A stretch of 64,000 nt of DNA from Rhodococcus_G sp042754225 (GTDB lineage: Bacteria > Actinomycetota > Actinomycetes > Mycobacteriales > Mycobacteriaceae): the NCBI RefSeq assembly GCF_042754225.1, contig NZ_JBHZAH010000004.1, positions 1 to 64,000 of the forward strand, in the 5' to 3' direction. The notes under the pieces were generated by a model, which made no database searches, was not told the DNA's origin, and was given only the letters and a program-made list of their open reading frames with translations. Positions 10,801-17,621 of the stretch are shown piece by piece (position 1 is the stretch's first letter; the number at the start of each line of letters is the position of its first letter). A program made the translations under genes and the position numbers.

Positions 10801-11308
10801 CCGGCTGGCGACGCTGGAGCCGACGCCGCTGCGGGGCTACCTCACCGGCAGCATCGACGCCGTGCTGCGGCTGCCCGGACCGCGTTTCGTGGTGGTGGAC
10901 TACAAGACCAACCGGCTCGCGCAGAGCACCGCCCCAGTCGGTTCGCTCGCCCCTGGCGACGTCACCACCGCCGACTACACCCGCGAGGCGATGGCCGAGG
11001 AGATGATGCGCTCGCACTATCCGCTGCAGGCGCTGCTGTATTCGGTTGCGCTGCACCGGTACCTGCGCTGGCGGCTGCCCGGCTACGACCCGGCGTTGCA
11101 CCTCGGCGGATCCCAGTACCTGTTCGTGCGGGGAATGGTCGGGCCGGACACCCCGGCGGGCTGCGGCGTCTTCGACTGGCACCCGCCCGCCGCGCTGGTG
11201 ACCGAGTTGTCGGACCTGCTCGCCGGCCTTCCACCCCGGGGTGATGGGAAGCATCGGCCGGTCAGACCGAACGAAGGTTCCCATCACCCCAGCGGGGAGG
11301 CGCCGTGA
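7892..11308 (+). CDS. recB: Exodeoxyribonuclease V subunit beta (RecB)
   Basis: A 1138-residue UvrD-family helicase and nuclease subunit of RecBCD. Walker A EASAGTGKTY is near residue 18, the DEFQDTDPLQW Walker B/motif II near 265, GDPKQAIYAFRGAE motif III follows, and ATVHASKGLEYPIVYLPF is motif V. The nuclease core motif VVDYKTNRL lies near residue 1000, so the exonuclease site looks intact. The GTG start overlaps the recC stop (GTGA), and the stop overlaps the recD start in the same way. The open reading frame also runs upstream inside recC in another frame, but that part is not protein-like. The last about 24 codons come from a palindromic repeat element, giving an unusual tail. Confidence 0.93.
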   Translation: MTGTRTFDLCGPLPHGTTVLEASAGTGKTYAIVGLAARFVAEAGVDLADLLLVTFSRAATKELRERTRQRFASAAAALADPEAARRSPEPLIAHLAAVPDGEVAVRRRRLLHSLSDFDAATIVTTHSFCQRVLDGLGVAGERDPDAVLVEEADDLVTDVIGDLYLREHGRSPALLGPAEARKAAKAAVFDGQAILAPEEADGTAAGEAVGFATAVRAEVLRRKRMTGLRDFDDLPLLLHGVLADREHGEAACRRIRDRYRVVLVDEFQDTDPLQWDILRRTFHGAAAGGDAARALVLVGDPKQAIYAFRGAEVLAYLDAVRSADSHQELTTNWRSDRPVIDALTHLHGGAALGHPDIVVHPVGANHPASRLPTLPPLRLRYLPRAGAGPVGKSGFPSVGPLRGRVAADLAADVVALLRRGDPLDLGAGPRPVAPGDVAVLVRTNAQIALVHDALDRAGVPSVLAGGASVFSTSAARDWLWVLQAVEQPHRAPRVRLAALTPLFGHTATVLDDRGDELVAEVGARLRELSLVFEQSGFAALFERLSAAGELEARLLAVHGGERSLTDLRHIAQLLNAVAVDESLGLTALTRWLTERMKDPTSGVVDRSRRLDSDAAAVQIATVHASKGLEYPIVYLPFGWDAAKKSVPDRLLLHDDDGRRILDVGGEGSPGYAQRRKKHETEEAGEELRLLYVALTRAKCHLVLWWAPSFSTAGSPLHRMLLGRRPGELAVPLRSGVPADPVVAEQLSGWAASAGDVARAEPVGADPIAVEEWFPVSGEAGKLEAARFDRALDFRWRRTSYSALTASAHDAHAPAASGVGSEVEDGGTDDEPDEPPLRLPAGSGIASPMNGLPAGAVFGTLVHAVLEIVDTAAADLDAELLRCCRETTAGQLSSVDPEQLAVALAPVLRTPLAAGARTLADIAPADRLPELDFELPLAGGDAPSVEVLLGSVAALLRAHLPAGDVLAGYADRLATLEPTPLRGYLTGSIDAVLRLPGPRFVVVDYKTNRLAQSTAPVGSLAPGDVTTADYTREAMAEEMMRSHYPLQALLYSVALHRYLRWRLPGYDPALHLGGSQYLFVRGMVGPDTPAGCGVFDWHPPAALVTELSDLLAGLPPRGDGKHRPVRPNEGSHHPSGEAP
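11238..11290. repeat. 53-bp palindromic repeat at recB 3' end
   Basis: Arms of about 15 bp (GGGGTGATGGGAAGC and GGTTCCCATCACCCC) match with one mismatch around a 23-bp centre containing GTCAGACCGAA. A second diverged copy lies at 20384-20433. This copy is within the recB reading frame and encodes its C-terminal tail. Confidence 0.7.
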
Positions 11309-13170
11309 CTGACGTGCGGGTGGCGCAGCGCGGCAAGGGTGTGCTGCGCGAGTTCAACGAGGCGCGGGTGCTGTCCGCGGCGGACGTGCACGTCGCGCTG
11401 CGGCTCGCCGCGCTGAGCGGCGAACGGTCGGAGGAGGTGCTGCTGGCGACCGCGCTGGCGGTGCGGGCCGTGCGGTCGGGCTCGGTGTGCCTGGAGCTGG
11501 GACGGATTCGCGAGGTCACCGTCGACGAGACGCCCGGCGAGGATTCGGCTCCGGTCGACCTCGACGCGTTGCCGTGGCCCGAGGACGCGGCGGTCGCGGC
11601 GGCGCTGCGGGCGAGCCCGCTGGTGGTCGGCGGTGCGGCGGGACCGCTGCGCCCGCTGCGACTGGTCGACACCGAGGACGGCGGACTGCTGTACCTGGAG
11701 CGGTACTTCCGGCAGGAGGAGACGATTCGGCGGGTGCTCGACGAGCGCGCCGGCCGGCACCCGGTGGTGGACGAGGACGCGCTGTCGCGGGGGCTGGCGG
11801 AGGTATTCGTGGACGAGCACGGCGGTCCGACCGCGGCCCCGGACCGGCAGCGGGTCGCGGCGGCGGTCGCGGCCACCCACGCGACGTCGGTGATCGTCGG
11901 CGGTCCCGGCACCGGCAAGACGCACACGGTGGCGCGGATTCTCGCGCTGCTGGCGCGCCAGCCCGGCCCCGCGCCGCGGATCGGGCTCGCCGCGCCCACG
12001 GGGAAGGCGGCGGCGCGCCTGGAGGAGTCGGTCCTCGGGGAGGCCGAAACGCTCGGCCTGCCCGACGGGCTGACCGCGATGACCCTGCACCGGATGCTCG
12101 GCTGGCAGCGCGGCGGCAGGTTCCGGTTCAACGCCGGCAACCACCTGCCGTACGACGCGATCGTGGTCGACGAGACGTCGATGGTGTCGCTGACCATGAT
12201 GTGCCGCCTGCTCGAGGCGCTGCGCCCGGACACCCGGCTGGTGCTGGTCGGGGACCCGGATCAGCTGACCTCCGTCGACGCGGGCGCGGTGCTGGCCGAC
12301 CTGGTGACGCGACCGGTGACGGGGACGGCGAACCCGGCGCTGGCCCGGGTGGTGGGAGCGGACCTCGACGCGGCGGACGACCCGGCCGAGGCGGCGCTGA
12401 GCGAGGGCGATCGGGACCGGTTGCGCGGCGGGGTGATTCGGCTCAGCCGGGGCAGGCGGTTCGGCGGCGCGATCGCGGAGCTGGCGGTCGCGGTGCGCGG
12501 GGGCGACGCCGATGCGGTGCTCGAGATCCTGCGCCGCGGCGGCGAGCAGGTCTCGTTCGTGGCCGACGACGAGCTGTCGAAGCTGCGGTCGGACGTGGTG
12601 GCCTCGGCGGTCGCGGTGACCGCGGCGGCGGAGGCCGGTGACGCGGCCCTGGCGGTGCGGAGGTCGGAGTCGCACCGGCTGCTGTGCGCGCACCGCGACG
12701 GCCCGCACGGGGCGAGCTGGTGGGCGCGGCAGGCGATGGAGTGGGTCGGGCAGGAGTCCGGGCAGCGCCTCGACCCCGACAGCTGGTTCCCCGGCCAGCC
12801 GCTGCTGGTGACCGCGAACGATCACGACGCGCGAATCTACAACGGCGACACCGGCGTCGTGGTGCGCCGCGAGGACGGGACGCTGGCCGCCGCGTTCGCC
12901 CGCGGGCAGGATCCGTTCCTGCTGCACCTGAGCAACCTGTCCGCGGTGCAGACCGTGTACGCGATGACGATCCACCGCAGCCAGGGCAGTCAGTACGACA
13001 CGGTGTCGGTCGTGCTGCCGGGGGAGGAGTCGGCGCTGCTGACGCGGGAGCTGCTGTACACCGCGATCACCCGGGCCCGACGGCACGTGCGGATCATCGG
13101 GAGCGAGGCGGCGGTGCGGGAGGGCGTGCGGCGGCGGGTGTCGCGGGCGAGCGGGCTGCAGCGGGGGTAG
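11305..13170 (+). CDS. recD: Exodeoxyribonuclease V subunit alpha (RecD)
   Basis: A 621-residue SF1B 5'-3' helicase, the fast motor of RecBCD. Walker A GGPGTGKTHTVARIL is near residue 198, APTGKAAARLEES follows, motif II is VVDETSMVS, and motif III GDPDQLTSVDAG. The C-terminal UvrD-like motif YAMTIHRSQGSQYDTVSVVLP and LLYTAITRARRHVRI complete the family pattern. The GTG start overlaps the recB stop by 4 bases. Codons for the stretch at 12909-12975 are nearly duplicated at 20302-20368, beyond the neighbouring island, which suggests that the island is flanked by recD-derived sequence. Last gene of the recCBD operon. Confidence 0.93.
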   Translation: MTDVRVAQRGKGVLREFNEARVLSAADVHVALRLAALSGERSEEVLLATALAVRAVRSGSVCLELGRIREVTVDETPGEDSAPVDLDALPWPEDAAVAAALRASPLVVGGAAGPLRPLRLVDTEDGGLLYLERYFRQEETIRRVLDERAGRHPVVDEDALSRGLAEVFVDEHGGPTAAPDRQRVAAAVAATHATSVIVGGPGTGKTHTVARILALLARQPGPAPRIGLAAPTGKAAARLEESVLGEAETLGLPDGLTAMTLHRMLGWQRGGRFRFNAGNHLPYDAIVVDETSMVSLTMMCRLLEALRPDTRLVLVGDPDQLTSVDAGAVLADLVTRPVTGTANPALARVVGADLDAADDPAEAALSEGDRDRLRGGVIRLSRGRRFGGAIAELAVAVRGGDADAVLEILRRGGEQVSFVADDELSKLRSDVVASAVAVTAAAEAGDAALAVRRSESHRLLCAHRDGPHGASWWARQAMEWVGQESGQRLDPDSWFPGQPLLVTANDHDARIYNGDTGVVVRREDGTLAAAFARGQDPFLLHLSNLSAVQTVYAMTIHRSQGSQYDTVSVVLPGEESALLTRELLYTAITRARRHVRIIGSEAAVREGVRRRVSRASGLQRG

Positions 13171-13345
13171 GCGAGACGGAGGGTGGCGGCCCCGGAGGCC
13201 TGGGGAATCGCGAGGTACGCGATAACGCTAGGCGACAACAACCACCGCCGGCACGCGCTATCCAATGGATGACGGCCATGGCCCTCGAGGCCAGAACTCT
13301 GCCAGCACAGTAGTGGTCCGTGGGATCGCTCGCGAGTTGCCGCTG

Positions 13346-13549
13346 TTATGCCGAGTCGTGCTGAATGATGTCATCGAGCCAGGACCGGACAGCCTCGAGT
13401 ACCTGCGCAGGATTTGCCACGATCATGCTCGATGTTGCGCCGTAGGCGTCCACGCCAAGCAGTCGGGCGCGGAATCCTGTGGCGTGATCGGATTCCATCC
13501 ACGCGCGCACGACGAGCACCGTGTTTGGGCTGGGCCGGGTGGTGTCCAT
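13346..13549 (-). CDS. Small hypothetical protein, 67 aa
   Basis: A 67-residue soluble protein beginning MDTTRPSPNTVLVVRAW, with a mixed alpha/beta pattern and an amphipathic C-terminal helix (AQVLEAVRSWLDDII). It lies 59 bp downstream of the SARP regulator gene on the same strand and is probably the last gene of the island operon. No family is recognised. Its codon use and hydrophobic pattern look protein-like, and no better reading frame covers this stretch, but length alone makes it uncertain. Confidence 0.5.
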   Translation of the reverse strand: MDTTRPSPNTVLVVRAWMESDHATGFRARLLGVDAYGATSSMIVANPAQVLEAVRSWLDDIIQHDSA

Positions 13550-13608
13550 CGCTCTCCGCTCCTGGGCCGCCGGTGTTCTCAGTATGGCCGCAGAGCGTCA
13601 CCGGATCG

Positions 13609-14373
13609 TCAGCGGCCGGTGACTCGGAGTCGGGAATGTCCTGCGCGGGAACGGGATATGTGCGAGGAGATGAGCGCCTGCAGTCGGGTCGACGGTTCGA
13701 CGCCGAGTTCGTCGTGGATTGTCTTGCGGAACAAGGCGAAATGCCGCATTGCCTCGGCGATGTTGTCTTCACACAGGTGTATCCAGATGAGAGTGCGGTG
13801 TGCGCTTTCTCGCAGCGGTTCCACTCGGGTGGCCTCGAGCGCCGTCTCGACGGCGGCGGTGAATCGGCGGCGCCGGCACAAATGACATGCCATGGCTTCG
13901 ATGGCGTGCAGCCGAAGTTGGCGTAGCCGCTCTCTTTCGAAGAGGACCCAGTCCTCGTACCACCCGGGGAGGAGCTCTCCCTCGGAGAGGTGGGCGAGGT
14001 CGAGGTCGGCTTCGTCTGGTGTGGCGGCGGAGTCAGTGAGGCGATGCGCCCAGGCCACGAAGCGGAGAAGATCGACATCGACCGGTCCGAGCGCTAGGTT
14101 CTCGCCGCGGTTGTGCACGAGGTCGGCGTCGGTCTGATGCAGCCGCCACAGGGTGCTGCGGAGGCTGCCGAGGGCGTGCTGCTCGGTGGCTTCGGGCCAC
14201 AGCAGGTCTGCGATCGCGGTCCTGCTCGTAATGCCGCGCAGTGTCAATGTGGCGAGCAATCGCTGGCCGCCGGGGCTCAGTGGCAGCCGTGTTCCCATCC
14301 GTTCGGCACGGAAACTGCCCAGAAGACCGAGCCGGATGGCGGCGGGTACCGAAGGTTCGGGCATGCCCATCAT
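13609..14373 (-). CDS. SARP/BTAD-family transcriptional regulator
   Basis: A 254-residue regulator of the Streptomyces antibiotic regulatory protein type. Residues about 13-100 form an OmpR-like winged helix (IRLGLLGSFRAERMG, RLLATLTLRG, IADLLWPEATEQHALGSLRS). Residues about 105-245 are the bacterial transcriptional activation domain (WVLFERERLRQLRLHAIEAM and RTLIWIHLCEDNIAEAM, ending ELGVEPSTRLQAL). Small SARPs normally activate the cluster they sit in. Here the gene follows four uncharacterised genes on the same strand after a 110-bp gap, so it may activate the island operon. It carries no additional ATPase domain. Confidence 0.88.
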   Translation of the reverse strand: MMGMPEPSVPAAIRLGLLGSFRAERMGTRLPLSPGGQRLLATLTLRGITSRTAIADLLWPEATEQHALGSLRSTLWRLHQTDADLVHNRGENLALGPVDVDLLRFVAWAHRLTDSAATPDEADLDLAHLSEGELLPGWYEDWVLFERERLRQLRLHAIEAMACHLCRRRRFTAAVETALEATRVEPLRESAHRTLIWIHLCEDNIAEAMRHFALFRKTIHDELGVEPSTRLQALISSHISRSRAGHSRLRVTGR

Positions 14374-14483
14374 GCTCCCAAACGGAATGGTCGGTCTCTT
14401 TTGGTGTATAGGTTACGGCGCAGCGACGCGTGGCAACACCCCACGGCCTGGATTGTCGCGCAGTTCGCGCCTGCGATGGTTAT

Positions 14484-15731
14484 TCAGCTTGGACGGGAGC
14501 CGTTGCCTGCGGCGACCGGGGTTATTGGCGCGGGCGCCGGCGTTCGAACTGCCGGGGTGTTGGTTCGGGGGGTCACCGTTGTCCGGCGGGCCTTCATGTC
14601 CCTGCCAGTGGCAGCCGACCATTGGTTGATGATCTCGAGCATGTCGTCTCTTATGGTTCCTGCGTTGGTGTTGTAGAGCGTCCCGACCGCGCTCGCAGTG
14701 TTGAATTTTCCCTGCTCGATTGAGATCAGCAAGGGTGACGCTATCGGCGCGAGTCGGAAGAATGCTTCCGATTGCGTGTGCGGGGCAAGGCCTACCCGCT
14801 CACCGATCTTGCGCAGCCGCTCCTCTGGGCTGCCGGCGTTGGCTTTCAGATCGCTTGTCAGGCTGTTGTCGGTCTCGAGGGCCAGGTGGAACCAGGAGAG
14901 CATTGTGACGATGACGAACTCTTCGCGGGCGAGGTTGCCACCTCTCCGGCGGGTTATCAGCATGTCCTGCATGTCTCGGCAATAGTTGGCGATGGCGGCG
15001 TCGTCTTTGGTGTTGACTCCGCTTGTGTTGGTGAAGTTCTCCGAGGCGAGCCAGACTTCACGAAGGAAGTCCTCGAACACCGCGATGAACCCAGTGTTGG
15101 ATGCGACCGGCCGCTGGTACGGGTAGGCGGCCCCTCCCTGTGCGCCGTGGTTGAGGTCGACCCCGAACATCCGGTAGTAGGCGTTGCGGCGGATGGCTTC
15201 CGAATCGGGCCGGACGCGGCTGGTGATCGCTGCAATGCTGCCTGAAGGCAGGTCCCGTAGGAAGAGATCTTCGGTCGTGCGCAGCCATCGATGGGTCAGT
15301 GGCGAAGGAACCTCGAGCCGTTCGCCGTGAAGGTACTCGCTGACGACCCGTGTGAAGATATCGAGGAGCCGGGTGTTCTCGATGAGGTAGGCGTAGATCA
15401 GGTGGTCCCACGCCCCGCCTTTTCCGCCGTCCGGTGTCTGGCTGGAACGGGGCTGCGGTTTGGGTGGAGCGAAGATCGTGTCGGTGATCCCGTCCAACTC
15501 TTCTCGGATGCCGGACTCCAGGCCGCTTACCTGACCGTAGAGCAGTGACGGCGGTAGTGGAGTATCGGGGCGGTTGTCGGCGCCGCCGCCACTGTAGGCC
15601 CATGCCTCTTCGAAGAAGCGCAGGAGCTGGACCGGGTGCAGCCCCCAGACTTCCTCGGTTGCCACGCGATCGAGGTCCGGCGTCGTGACCTTCTTGGTCT
15701 CGCTGAACCAGCGGGCTAGTTGACGGATCAT
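14484..15731 (-). CDS. Uncharacterised 415-aa island protein
   Basis: A 415-residue protein with no recognised family. The first about 340 residues look globular and helical: MIRQLARWFSETKKV start, a HPVQLLRFFEEAWAYSGGG segment, LIENTRLLDIFTRVVSEYL, and YYRMFGVDLNHG near residue 190. The final about 40 residues are a Thr/Pro/Ala-rich disordered tail. No signal peptide or membrane segment is evident. It starts 24 bp after the TIG-like gene, so the two are probably co-transcribed. It is followed by the SARP gene. The family is probably specific to this kind of cassette. A structural or adaptor role is only a guess. Confidence 0.8.
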   Translation of the reverse strand: MIRQLARWFSETKKVTTPDLDRVATEEVWGLHPVQLLRFFEEAWAYSGGGADNRPDTPLPPSLLYGQVSGLESGIREELDGITDTIFAPPKPQPRSSQTPDGGKGGAWDHLIYAYLIENTRLLDIFTRVVSEYLHGERLEVPSPLTHRWLRTTEDLFLRDLPSGSIAAITSRVRPDSEAIRRNAYYRMFGVDLNHGAQGGAAYPYQRPVASNTGFIAVFEDFLREVWLASENFTNTSGVNTKDDAAIANYCRDMQDMLITRRRGGNLAREEFVIVTMLSWFHLALETDNSLTSDLKANAGSPEERLRKIGERVGLAPHTQSEAFFRLAPIASPLLISIEQGKFNTASAVGTLYNTNAGTIRDDMLEIINQWSAATGRDMKARRTTVTPRTNTPAVRTPAPAPITPVAAGNGSRPS

Positions 15732-15755
15732 GACCGAGATCCCTCCATGCGTTGG

Positions 15756-16343
15756 TCACTGCGGAAGTGTGGGGTGCGGCGCATCATCACTGTTGGTGAT
15801 GTGGAACTCCCAGCGACTCGTGAGAACATCGTCGGTCGAGGTCCTCACCGTGACCGGCCCGGACGTCGCTGTTTCCGGGACGACAACCTCGAATAATTGG
15901 TCTGTCCCAGCAGTATCGTCAGTTCGGCTCGCCGTCTGCGGATTCACTTCCACAGGAATCGCCTCTGCTTCACCACTATTGCCGTCTAGAAAACCGACTC
16001 GGACGAGCGGAGCGGAGTTGCGCATGCGGATCTGTACCGTCGTTCCAATCGGGCCGCGATCTGGCCTCACGCGGACGATCCTCGCGGGACTGACTCGATA
16101 GTCGTCGGTAGGACCGGCGAGTTGGCTGCGGAGCAACGCATAGCCTCGGGCGAGATTCAGTTGCTGCTCGGTCAGTCCGGGGCCGGTTCGATCTGTCAGC
16201 ATCCTGCCGAAGTTCTTGGCCAGCTCGTGCGCCAAGTTTCTGTAGTCCTTTTTCTGTTCGCGGAGAATCTTCTCGAGAAGCTGTGCGAGTTCGAGGTCCT
16301 CCTTAGCGTCCAACGGGGTGGCGTCGTCGTCTCTTGTGTCCAT
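15756..16343 (-). CDS. TIG-like domain protein, 195 aa
   Basis: A 195-residue protein in two parts. Residues about 10-75 are charged and helical (EDLELAQLLEKILREQKKDY and NLAHELAKNFGRML). Residues about 85-180 resemble an IPT/TIG immunoglobulin-like beta-sandwich, with the hallmark RVRPDRGPIGTTVQIRM followed by VRVGFLDG and PETATSGPVTVRT. Such domains mediate protein-protein or carbohydrate contacts. There is no signal peptide. It sits 15 bp after the metalloprotease-like gene and 24 bp before the 415-aa gene, firmly inside the operon. The TIG assignment rests on pattern, not on a search. Confidence 0.75.
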   Translation of the reverse strand: MDTRDDDATPLDAKEDLELAQLLEKILREQKKDYRNLAHELAKNFGRMLTDRTGPGLTEQQLNLARGYALLRSQLAGPTDDYRVSPARIVRVRPDRGPIGTTVQIRMRNSAPLVRVGFLDGNSGEAEAIPVEVNPQTASRTDDTAGTDQLFEVVVPETATSGPVTVRTSTDDVLTSRWEFHITNSDDAPHPTLPQ

Positions 16344-16358
16344 TTTGTATGTCTCCCT

Positions 16359-17621
16359 TCACGCGGCGACGGTCACCGAGGCCAGTGCCCCTAGACGGCG
16401 CATCCATGTTTCGAAATCCTGTGCGGTTTGCGCGGCGGTCTCGGGATGGACTGCGACGCTGAGGGCTGCATGTGCCAGCAGGCGGAGCCCCTCGGCCTGC
16501 AGGTAGTGGCTGGATGTGGTTAACGCGCCACCGCCGGCCCTCGTCAGCTCCGTCAGGGCGGTGGGACTGACTCGGGCAGGGTCGACGATCTGCGCCAGTG
16601 CGGCGCCGCCGAAGGCGCGCATCGGGGTGCGGAGCCCGAGCTCAACGATCCGGGGTAGCTGTTCGACGCTGCGGGTGAGTAGTGGCTGGAGAGAGGTAGG
16701 GGCGGAATCGATCGGGTAGACGGTCTGCCAGGCTTGACGGAGGGTGTCCCAGGGGCCGATGCCGTAGAACCGTTGGCACATCTGCACTCCGACCAGCACC
16801 CGCAGGTACGCGATCGGGTGTGGGTCGCCCAGCGGATAGCTGAACACGTGACGTGCATCGTTGACCACGTCGTGTAGGGCCGCGACCGCACCGTAACCAG
16901 AGTGGGCGAACGCCAGCAGATCCGGTCCCAGTTCCGTCGCCCACCCCGCCCACACGTCGGCCACCATCTGGTCTGGGATTCCCCGGCGCAACACTGAAGC
17001 CAACTCGTCGTTCCACCCGGTCAGATGCGCCACCTGGTGTCCAGCCTCGTGCAACATGGAGGTGGGCCGCAGCAGATTGAAGCGGGTGAGCTTGATTGCG
17101 GCGGCAGGAGAAGGGGATCCCCCGTCCCACGCCCGCCAGCCGGCCCGCAGAATGGAAGCACCCAGGCCGCTGTCGAGGTAGATCAGGGCGGGCGGTGGGG
17201 TGATCTTCAATGGCGACAGGGGGGCGCGCATGCTCTCGACTGCCAGGAAGTCGCAGGCCCGCAACAACTCACCCAGCCGGGCTGTGGTGCGGGACCGGAC
17301 GGCGTTCCCGTAGAAGGTGAGAACGGTCTCGGCCTGCAAGTAGCGGCGACGGAATCGGTGCACCCGCTGCTGGCAGCGGTTCAGATCGGCGAGTGTGAGC
17401 GCTGCGCGGATGTCGGTCTGTACCGCGTCGAGCTCGAGTCGTGCGCTGGTGACGAGTTCAGACAAGTGTCTGCGCAATGCGAGCCCCAAATAGGCTTCCA
17501 GCGCCCGCCAGGCGTCCGGCGAGGCGAAGTTGTCCAGGTCGGCCAAGCCCACGGTGGCGGTCTGCCAGTGCGCCGCCTCGCCGGACAACTCGAAACGCAG
17601 CGCGGCGGCCTCGTCGATCAT
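16359..17621 (-). CDS. HExxH metalloprotease-like protein, 420 aa
   Basis: A 420-residue protein with a zinc-metallopeptidase signature. The motif SMLHEAGHQVAHL places the HExxH histidines at 191 and 195 with Glu192 as the catalytic base, and Glu230 in VWAGWATELGPDLLAF is a plausible third ligand, as in gluzincins. The N-terminal 130 residues are helical. There is no signal peptide, so it acts inside the cell unless exported by another route. It overlaps the upstream 814-aa gene by 4 bases (ATGA), implying coupled translation. A natural hypothesis is that it processes or accompanies that protein. The C-terminal 150 residues are helical and of unknown function. Confidence 0.78.
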   Translation of the reverse strand: MIDEAAALRFELSGEAAHWQTATVGLADLDNFASPDAWRALEAYLGLALRRHLSELVTSARLELDAVQTDIRAALTLADLNRCQQRVHRFRRRYLQAETVLTFYGNAVRSRTTARLGELLRACDFLAVESMRAPLSPLKITPPPALIYLDSGLGASILRAGWRAWDGGSPSPAAAIKLTRFNLLRPTSMLHEAGHQVAHLTGWNDELASVLRRGIPDQMVADVWAGWATELGPDLLAFAHSGYGAVAALHDVVNDARHVFSYPLGDPHPIAYLRVLVGVQMCQRFYGIGPWDTLRQAWQTVYPIDSAPTSLQPLLTRSVEQLPRIVELGLRTPMRAFGGAALAQIVDPARVSPTALTELTRAGGGALTTSSHYLQAEGLRLLAHAALSVAVHPETAAQTAQDFETWMRRLGALASVTVAA

